Shown in pieces: positions 1 to 7,323 of a stretch of DNA of 13,304 nt. Source of the DNA: Monoraphidium neglectum (lineage: Eukaryota > Chlorophyta > Chlorophyceae > Sphaeropleales > Selenastraceae); NCBI RefSeq assembly GCF_000611645.1, contig NW_014012082.1:1-13304 (forward strand). Direction: 5' to 3'. A program made the position numbers and the translations under genes. Within the stretch, counting starts at the first letter, position 1. The number at the start of each line of letters is the position of its first letter. Under the pieces are notes generated by a model that was not told the DNA's origin, did no database searches, and saw only the letters and a list, made by a program, of their open reading frames with translations.

Positions 1-318
1 GTTATATGCGCAGGCATGGAGGAGAAAAACCTATGTAAATGTAGTGTTCTACCCCAATCCTGGTGCGCTTAGGCACAAGGTTGCTTTGTTTCACATCAGT
101 TGTGCATGTGCATGCGCATGTGCGTGCGTGCCCGTCTGCACTTGAGCACCTCTCATGCTCAAACGCTGTGGTGGGCACTGTTGTGAGCCAAACAGCCGTC
201 AGCACCTGCACCTGTCCACTCGTCAAGCCCGTCCGGCGTAGCCTAGCGTGCTCCTTTCAAGCGCGGTCGCTCCCCATCATCACAACCCCTTCTGCATCGT
301 CGCCCCACTCCCCCCCAG
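1..318 (+). other. probable intron sequence of the patatin-like gene, 5' part off-window
   Basis: No exon is recognisable here. The stretch ends in a pyrimidine-rich run and an AG at 317-318 directly before the first recognisable exon of the patatin-like gene, so it reads as the 3' part of an intron. Open frames in it give cysteine/histidine-rich translations with no family resemblance. It contains a 31-bp alternating pyrimidine-purine tract at 101-131. Confidence 0.5.
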
Positions 319-2301
319 GGTCTGGACCAGGGCATCGGCCAGCACGATGACATCATCTACAACCACAGCATCGCGTTCTGCAACAAGTGCCGCCAGCAGA
401 GGTCCTGCTTCCAGACGCTGGACACAGAGTTCACGAAGCTGACTCAGCACATCATAGGGACCAACAAGGAGGCCACAAAGAAGGTCCTGGGTGAGACGCC
501 GGCCAGTCATCCCGTAGATCCGAGACCGAGGTGGATTGCTTCTGCAGTGGCGGTGTCATTGCAGCGTCAGTGCCGCACCAACCCTGCGTGCGCCTGCCAA
601 ACAAGGGCCTGGCACCACTGGTCGGCCCTCACCCCGCCCCGCTCCCCTGGCAGGCAAGGGCTGCGTTGTGGTTTCGCGCGGAAACCTCAGCGAGGCAAGG
701 GCAGAGGGGGTCTGCCAGTTCAAGGACGTCGACGACGTGAGCATGGGCTGAGCCAGGGGTCTTGGTTGGCCCAGGGGCAATCAGAGTGTGCTTCAGTCGC
801 TCTGTGTGCAGCCGCAGTGTCCTGGTGGTTGAAATGACCCTTCTTCTGCTGTTCTACCTGCCCTGTGCAGCTGCTCCAGGCCATTCGTGCGAGTAGCTAC
901 GTCCCGGGCTGGTCCGGCAAGGCAAGCTCCATCATGTTCCGAGGCCAGCCAGCCTTTGATGGAGCATTCTCGCAGTACATCCCCTGCCCGCCAGGGGTCA
1001 CCTTCTGCATCAAGGTGGGGGGTGGGCTTCCAATTTTGTGCAGCTGCGTTCTCCCTAATATGCAAGCCATGATTGACAATCAGCTCTACTACTGGCGCAG
1101 GGACAGTCTCCCATGCATGCTAGGCACGTTGGTCCCCATCTTCCCACTCTCAGAAACAACGGCCATGGCCAAGGTGTCGCACCCCACCCTTGGCCATCGG
1201 CCCACTTGCAGCACCACGTCCAACCCCCACAATCCTCGCTGCCATTTTTGTAAACGCTGTCAGGTTTCTGGCCTGCCCGTCTGGGACACAGGACGGGCGA
1301 TCTCAAGCCTGGCGGGTGGGGAGTTGCTTCCGACACTCAACCTCCTGGGGTCCACGGTCAGCAACATCCTGGGGGCGCAGCCGCTCCAGAGCCTTCAGCG
1401 CGCAGTCAACGAGGACCTTGTCGGGACCATGGTGCGTGACGACACACACCGTCATCGTCGTGGGTTGCTCGAGTTCATCATGCCAAACAAGGCACGGGCG
1501 GTCCATGCATGGCGTGCGGCAGCGCAATCAGAGTGGCGCGCTGGCACTCACAGGGGCCGGCGCTGACAGGGCTGGTGCCTGTCTCCCCGCCGGCTCCCTC
1601 GTCCTTGCAGGGCTTGCAGACATGGTTCAAGGTGTTTGCCACCATCCAGCGGCCGGGGCTGTTCGACATATACCCCGGGAAGTTTGGCAGGTGCGCCAGG
1701 GCGACAAGGGGTTGGGCCCAGGTTGACTTTATGGAGTTGGGCCCAGGTTGAGTTTATGGAGTTGGGCCCAGGTTGGGTTGAAAGCTGCTGCAGAGAGCAA
1801 ACACAGAGCAGCCAGGACTTCAACGAGAGGTTGACAAGCGCGCAAGCGAATCTTTCTGATAAAGTGGCCTCGTGTTCCACTCATCATATCCAGTGTGTTC
1901 ACTGCTCCATCACCATCCTCTTCCCACCACACATGCGCGATATACAGGTCCCCGCTGACTCAGACTCAGTGGGCCCTCTACATGCTGGTGCGCTGCCTGT
2001 GGCGTGAGCTGTGCGCGCATGCATCCCTGGCCAGTGGCACGCCGTGCATATCTAAGTGGCTTGATCTTGCGCCCATGCCACACAGACATGCAAAATGGAG
2101 TCTAACCTCACACCAACGCAGAGCTCACGCCACTCTCTGCTCACGGGCACCGTCCCCACCCCCCTACTCACCCCTCCCTCTCCTTAATTTTCCCGGTTGA
2201 CGCAGACCCCGCCCCCAAAGGAAGTGATCCTGCAGATGTACCAGGCGGGGCAGGATGACGCGCGTACATGGGCGAAGCAGATGGGGTGGCCCAAGGCATG
2301 A
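319..2301 (+). CDS. patatin-like phospholipase/lipase (PNPLA family), C-terminal part, 7 exons
   Basis: Exons: 319-490, 654-736, 871-1014, 1264-1431, 1611-1690, 1948-1987, 2206-2301. Phases match at every junction, giving 260 residues and a TGA stop; the 5' end is outside the window. Patatin-fold enzymes hydrolyse acyl esters of glycerolipids with a Ser-Asp dyad. The diagnostic part is exon 3: DLLQAIRASSYVPGWSG, then the catalytic-Asp motif FDGAF with Asp at partial residue 115 (codon 958-960). Family-like C-terminal blocks follow: a DIYPGKFG motif (exon 5), a tryptophan-containing helix (exon 6) and MYQAGQDDARTW (exon 7), comparable to the YxxGxxDA segment of PNPLA proteins. The oxyanion G-rich loop and GxSxG serine elbow must lie upstream. 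No signal peptide can be judged. The substrate (triacylglycerol, phospholipid or galactolipid) cannot be told. Exon 4 (partial residues 134-189) is the least family-like exon and its borders are the least certain. Confidence 0.8.
1711..1775 (+). repeat. 25-bp minisatellite, about 2.6 copies, inside an intron
   Basis: The unit GTTGGGCCCAGGTTGA followed by CTTTATGGA or GTTTATGGA is repeated at 1711-1735 and 1736-1760, with a partial third copy from 1761 that diverges after about 15 bases. The first two units differ at one base (C/G at unit position 17). It lies near the 5' end of intron 1691-1947 of the patatin-like gene. Confidence 0.9.
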
Positions 2302-3711
2302 TGCGTACCCCTGCCTTCCCTGCAAGTCAGTGATGACAGCGTGCTGAGCCCAGCATCTCCTGCCTGTGAAAACACGAGCTTTTATACAGGGGCACTCGTC
2401 ACACCCCTCGGCCACACTGTTGCCATGTCAGGTGTGTGTTGCCCTGGCACCCCCAGGCATTCGTGCCTTGTGCTTCATGGGAATGAGAGTTGAGCACATC
2501 AACAAGGATTGCAATGTCATGTCAGCTTCACCACCCAACTTCAAGACTCATCACACGAACAGACGCATGTTCATGCCAACCATGGCATCTGGCACATGCT
2601 GCATGGCCGTGTGACCACCACGCTGCCCCCCTGTGGGGTACCGACGTATGGCGTGCCCAACATCAATACCGTCTATGCATGGCCCTTAGACCATGTGAGC
2701 AGCTGCCAGTCAGCAATCGGCAGAGGCGTCTACATTATGCTTTGGAGCGTGCTGCTCGTGCCACTGCCACGACCATGTTGTATTACATGCCCCAAGTGCC
2801 CGCCTGCTCTTGTTTGGCAGGGCCCAAGCAACACTTGGTTGCTTGCCGCTGTTCACGTCAACACTGCATGAACGGCCTGTGCCTCATCCCATATCTGCCG
2901 GGCGATTGTGCTTGCAAGCCCAAATGCTGCAATCGCCTTGGTTAGGCTTGCATGACTGTTTCTTAACCGCAGGACTGTGCATTGCACTGTCACAGTTGCA
3001 GTCCGGCAACAATGGGGTCAGCAGCAACGGGCATTTTGCTGTCCTCAATACTGCTGGTCTTCAGTATTGCACGTTAATTTGATAGTTTTATTGCGCAGGT
3101 CGATTTCGGGCGATTCAGCAACATGCAGGAAAATGAGTAAATTGGTGCCAGGGTACGTTGAGTTCCTTGATAGTCTGTAGGCTGGGCTGGGTGGTATGGC
3201 GCTCTGAAAATGGAAGGGTATGGTCGCTTCACTGGCCCAAAAAGGCTGAGTCGTTGTATCCCCCGTGAGGTTTTTTCTGGACAGCAGCAAATGGCAGGTA
3301 CGTTCAAGGGCTGGGTTCAGGGTTGGCCACGGACCAGGTGCAACAAGGATGCAAGGGCGCAATCACAGTATGCAGTCTGCAAAACAACGTCAAGATCTAG
3401 GAGGCCAGGGAAATCTATGAATCTCGCTCAAGACTTGCCCATGTGTCACACGCTAGCTCCATCACCCGTGCTCTGCCCCAAGCCAACGCTGTGGCTGACA
3501 GGGTTGCACGCATCGCAGATTTCAGGTTGTAGTGACACCGCTGCCATCGGTAGGGTCGACACCCTCTGACTTGCACACGGCACTGTGTGACTTGGTTAAT
3601 TGAACACATATGAACATGCCGGCGATGACCAGGCTCCCCCTGGCGTGCACTACACATACACGTACATCCAGACATGTAGTACACATTTGTGACATATGTT
3701 CACATATACGT

Positions 3712-3742
3712 ACTATGTATACATGTAACATGTATACATAGT
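3712..3742. repeat. perfect 31-bp AT-rich palindrome (15-bp arms, 1-nt centre)
   Basis: The left arm ACTATGTATACATGT (3712-3726) is the exact reverse complement of ACATGTATACATAGT (3728-3742), with a single A at 3727. Pairing stops at the flanking bases. It is embedded in a TA/CA-rich stretch with several ACATATG/GTATAC motifs (about 3600-3760). Confidence 0.95.
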
Positions 3743-3886
3743 TGTATATACATGACTGACACGTCGTGGGCCCCAAATATGGCGCTCATCAGCCTTGGCG
3801 GCATTCCACCGCGCGTACTTCCCATGCACAAGTGGAGGGCTGGTAAGAGGGATGCGGTAGACTAGACTTTCGGCGACAGGCATTGG

Positions 3887-3907
3887 AGCCAGCAGGTCCT
3901 GCTGGCT
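3887..3907. repeat. perfect 21-bp GC-rich palindrome (10-bp arms, 1-nt centre)
   Basis: AGCCAGCAGG (3887-3896) and CCTGCTGGCT (3898-3907) are exact reverse complements around a T at 3897. It stands in the intergenic region about 490 bp upstream of the UBX gene start. No T-tract follows on either side. Confidence 0.95.
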
Positions 3908-4393
3908 GCGGGGCCAGGGTTGTCAAGGGGGTCGCAACAGCCTAACGAGCTGTTAGCTAGACTGCAATCAGGGTGGCGAGCCATCGCCAGTAGCTGTTTT
4001 GGGGTTCAGCTGGACAACGCGTTCACGCACGTAATATAAATCTGAGGAACTGCGTGAGAAAACGTAGGCGCACGCGACAGCAGGCCCATTAGCCTGCAAC
4101 GCTGGCATAAGCGCTGCTGAGTGGGCCGACGCGGTTTTGGACGTGCGGCAGCTAGCAGCAGTGGGAAACTTCGACCCTGCGAATCATGCCACTAGCCATT
4201 TTGAAGCCAGGATGGAAGCGCGGCAGTCTCGGTAGCACTGTGGCGCGGACGCTTTTGGCCAAGATGGAGGCGCCTGGTTCTGCAGCAGCAGCTTCCATGC
4301 GCTATCGACGACAACAGCGTCACAGCACACCTTGACCAGTCGTTAATCCGCATCACACGAGTATGCTACGCAGATTTTGAGGCTTTTGACGTC

Positions 4394-6852
4394 ATGGACA
4401 TCGACGGAGAGCGTCCAGATCACGCAGATGAGGTTATCCAGGATTTTATGGCTGTCACGGGGTCTCAGGAACACGTAGCAGAGAGTTATTTGGGTGCACA
4501 CGGCTGGGACCTCAATACGGTGAGTCCGAGGGAGCCCACGGCGCTGACAGCGCTCACATGTCTGGCTGGTGCTGCTGCATCGCTGCCGCATGCACCATCG
4601 CCCTTCAAGCAAGCCGTTCGCTTTGGTAGCTCGCGGGACCCAATCCTTTCATCGGCCTGGTCTCCCCCATATTTTTGAATCGCATCCAGGCGGTCGATTT
4701 CTTTCTGTCACACCCTCCCGAGGGCGATGGGGAGGGCGCCTTTGGCGGCGAACAGCTGCCCGCCTTGGAGGGGATGGATGACGAGATGCGGCGCGCAGTG
4801 GTGGCATCCATGCGGGAGCAGCAGCAGGAGCCGGAGGAGCAGCAGCAGCAGCAGCAGCAAGGTGCGGCGCCGCAAGGCACCGGCAGGTTGGGGCCATATG
4901 TCATGGCTGCGCGCCAACAGAGCTACGCGGCTGCACGCTGGCGTCGCCCCACGCAAGTCGGATGCCGTGTGCGCATCCGAGAGCTGCATCGCTGATCATG
5001 CAGCAGCACCCGCACCACCGCGGGACCTCTCACCTTCAACTTCCCGGCTCACCCCTCGCCCCGTCAGGCCCACCCCCCGGGGCGCGGACCGCCGACGTGA
5101 TCGAGGTCAGCAACGCCCTGGGCGGGGGTGCAGCTGAACCCGCCCATCCCCCTAGGCCTTGCTCACGGCTGTTGCGTTCTATGCCGAAGCCCCCAACTCA
5201 GGCCCATTCTCTTCAGCAAGTCGTCCTGGGCGCCCTCGACATGGCGCACAGTCCCCCTGCGACCCTCCTCCCATGGCCCCGCAGATCCCTGACGACGACG
5301 ACTACGAGGACCCCGAGGGGGCGGCAGGGGGCGGCGATGAGGAGGGCGATGACGAGGACGCGGCGCTCAGGAGCCTGGCGCGGCGCAGGGCGGCGGCGGT
5401 GGAGGCGCAGCGGGAGGCCACCAGGCGGCGGGAGGAGGGTGAGGCGGGGGGAGGAGAAAGGGCACCAGCTGGGCAACTGATTGCGTTGCGGATGCTGTGC
5501 GCTACCAGCGCCTGTGCAGGCGCCCTGTCAATCAAGCAGGGCTGCGGGGGCCGCTTAAGGCGGCTCTCTGCTGCGCTGGTCCCACCTTGGCCACCATCCG
5601 CATTTGCAGAGGAGCTGGAGCTGGCTGAGAGGGCGTTGCTGGGAGCAGGCATCCCGCCAGACCTCGCCGTCGCGGGTGAGGGCGCGCGCGGTGGGGCCAG
5701 GAGTTCCAGCCCCGACGCGTGGCGCCATGCCATGCTGTCCCGTGTTCAGATAACACTGTCGTTCTGCCGGCTGCCTTTCACCACCCCACCACTCTCGTAC
5801 GCCTGCAATCCCTCGCACCCGCAAGGCCGCTCCGCCATCAGGCGCGCGGCCGGTGGTCCCAGCGGCAGCGGCGACGCGTTTGGCGCCTTTGGCGGCATCC
5901 CTTTGGGCGGGGGCCCCTGCGGCGGCCGCTTTGGACCCGAGCCCAGCGGCGTGGCGGGCGCGGCGCTGGGAGAGGGGTCGTGGGCGGCCGCCGTTGGTGG
6001 GCAGGGGGACGGGGTTGACGCGAGTTTCGACGTGCCGGACGGTATCGACATGGAGGAGGCGCGCATGCTTGAGGCCGCCATGCTGGGCGTGCCCTACACT
6101 GGCCGCATCCCCAGCGCGCGCGCGGGCCCCGCAGCACCCGTGGACCCGGAGGCGGCCGCGCAGCGCGCCCTCAGGGCAGAGCAGGACGAGCTGTTTGAGG
6201 AGTCGCTGGCGGCAGACAGGTGTGAAGGCGGATGGGGGGTGGGGATGCTCACGGGGCGTGTGGCGGCCGGTGTTGGGGCCGGGGGCTCGTGTATGTCGGG
6301 CAAGTCTGCGGCACGCATCCCCCTGCTGATTGAGTCTGGGGGCGGTTGCTGCTGCACCCTGCGCCCGACCCCGTGCCCAGGGCCAAGCAGGAGTCCCTGC
6401 GCGAGGCGCAGCGGCAGGAGGAGGACGCGGCCGCAGCGGCGGCGGCGGCAGAGGCTGCCGAGGCGGCGCGCCTGGAGGACGCGGCGCAGCGGCTGCGGCA
6501 GCTGCTGGCCTCAAAGGCGGCCGCCCTCCCGCCGGAGCCGCCGGCAGGAGAGGCGGGTACAATCCAGGTGGTGGTGCGGCTGCCAGATGGCGCGCGGTTC
6601 GGGCGGCGCTTCCGGCTGTCAGACCCCCTGAGCGCCGCGTTTGATTTCATCGACCTGCGCAGCTGCGGCGACGGCGGCAGCGACAGCGGCGGCGGCGGTG
6701 CGGCCGAGCCCCGCGAGGGCGCGCGGCGTCCCGGCAGCTACCGGCTGGTGACCCAGTTTCCGCGGCGCGTGTACGAGGAGGCGCAGGGCAGCAGCAGCTT
6801 TGGTGATGCCGGCATCACGACAGACACCGCGCTCTTCCTGGAGGCGCTGTGA
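4394..6852 (+). CDS. UBA-like/UIM/UBX-domain protein, predicted Cdc48/p97 adaptor (PUX type)
   Basis: Exons: 4394-4519, 4690-4861, 5068-5105, 5285-5438, 5610-5675, 5826-6219, 6381-6852, giving 473 residues with matching phases. UBX proteins recruit the AAA ATPase Cdc48/p97 to ubiquitylated clients. Residues about 11-50 form a UBA-like helix bundle (VIQDFMAVTGS, YLGAHGWDLNT, AVDFFLSH), which crosses intron 1 and supports that junction. Residues 72-86 (DDEMRRAVVASMREQ) match a ubiquitin-interacting motif, followed by a seven-Gln run (93-99). Residues 261-272 (MEEARMLEAAML) form a second UIM-like helix. FEESLAADRAKQESLREAQ spans exons 6 and 7 and leads into an Ala/Glu-rich helix. Residues 377-473 are a UBX domain: TIQVVVRLPDGARF, then the FPRR loop (443-446) that contacts the Cdc48 N domain, ending LFLEAL. 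No thioredoxin-like UAS domain is present, as in plant PUX7/8/13-type proteins. Weakest point: the donor at 5106 (GTCAGC). An in-frame alternative uses donor 5128 and acceptor 5217, adding 30 codons. Confidence 0.85.
4840..4860 (+). repeat. CAG microsatellite encoding a seven-Gln run
   Basis: Six CAG codons followed by CAA, directly before the splice donor at 4862, in exon 2 of the UBX gene. Further CAG codons stand just upstream (4818-4826). Such runs vary in length between strains, and this one sits next to the UIM. Confidence 0.9.
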
Positions 6853-7323
6853 CAGGCGCCAATGACCTGCAGCACCGCCCGCGTATCCCTAAGCTCGACT
6901 GTTTGCACCAGCGCCCATGTCGCATTCGGCAGCTGGGCGTCCTGCTTTGTTTGCATTCGCCTGTGTCGCTGTTGAGGTTTGATGTTTGCAGTCCTGCTCC
7001 ACACTTGCTTTGGGTGCCAAGAGAGGCCGCCCCTCCCGCAGATGGCAGCAGCCCAAAAGTCACTTGCAATTTGACAATCAGTTGATGTGGCAGCCCGCAA
7101 TCAGGGGCTGATTTTCACGTGGATCAATAGCATTACGGCTGCCCCAGCGCTTGCAATCGAGAAAGGAATGCGCCATGCATGCGAGCGCCCAGCAGGCTCT
7201 GCATTGAAGGATGTGCTACGCTGCGTGCAAGGAGTGCCAGCGGCTGCAGCGCCGCTTTTGTGTAACCCAGCTGCTGGACGTGATGACATACAAAGAAGAC
7301 ACTCAAACCTGCACCAAACTCCC
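6853..7323. other. 3' region shared by the convergent UBX and TRAIP-like genes
   Basis: 471 bp lie between the stop codons of two convergent genes, with no credible open frame of their type. It must hold both 3' UTRs. A TGTAA signal on the + strand at 7261-7265 is the only clear chlorophyte-type polyadenylation element. If used by the UBX gene it makes a 3' UTR of roughly 420 nt. No TGTAA on the - strand was seen here, so TRAIP-like transcripts may end inside the UBX gene or use a variant signal. Antisense overlap of the two UTRs is likely. Confidence 0.5.
7261..7265 (+). terminator. candidate polyadenylation signal TGTAA for the UBX gene
   Basis: TGTAA is the usual polyadenylation signal of green algae, typically 10-20 nt before the cleavage site. 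This copy lies 409 nt after the UBX stop codon and 59 nt from the stop of the convergent gene. A five-base motif is weak evidence alone, but position and strand fit. Confidence 0.4.

Larger units (their letters stand above)
2302..4393. other. 2.1-kb intergenic region without a supported gene
   Basis: This holds the 3' flank of the patatin-like gene and the upstream region of the UBX gene. Open frames of 80-150 codons occur on both strands, but their translations are rich in Cys, His, Met and Trp, lack recognisable domains and cannot be joined into a plausible product. GC content is visibly lower than in the exons, and 3590-3760 is rich in TA/CA. No TGTAA signal follows the lipase stop closely, so its 3' end is undetermined. 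Two perfect palindromes are listed separately. No clear TATA box could be assigned to the UBX gene. Confidence 0.6.

Noticed and set aside
2490..2945. Open frame of 151 codons after the lipase gene
   Set aside because: The translation is Cys/His-rich and irregular, a second overlapping frame is equally open, and nothing resembles a known family.
3045..3362. Open frame of 105 codons on the - strand
   Set aside because: No domain, low GC at third positions compared with real exons here, and no flanking exons.
3940..3990. Possible tRNA-like or small hairpin RNA around AACAGC...GCTGTT
   Set aside because: Only a 6-bp stem with a 7-nt loop; no cloverleaf, no B-box (GGTTCGANNCC-like) sequence.
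5555..6562. Long open frame on the - strand (335 codons) opposite the UBX gene
   Set aside because: It is Pro/Arg/Ala-rich, spans introns and exons of the UBX gene alike, and is the expected mirror of GC-rich coding sequence without stops. No domain is seen.
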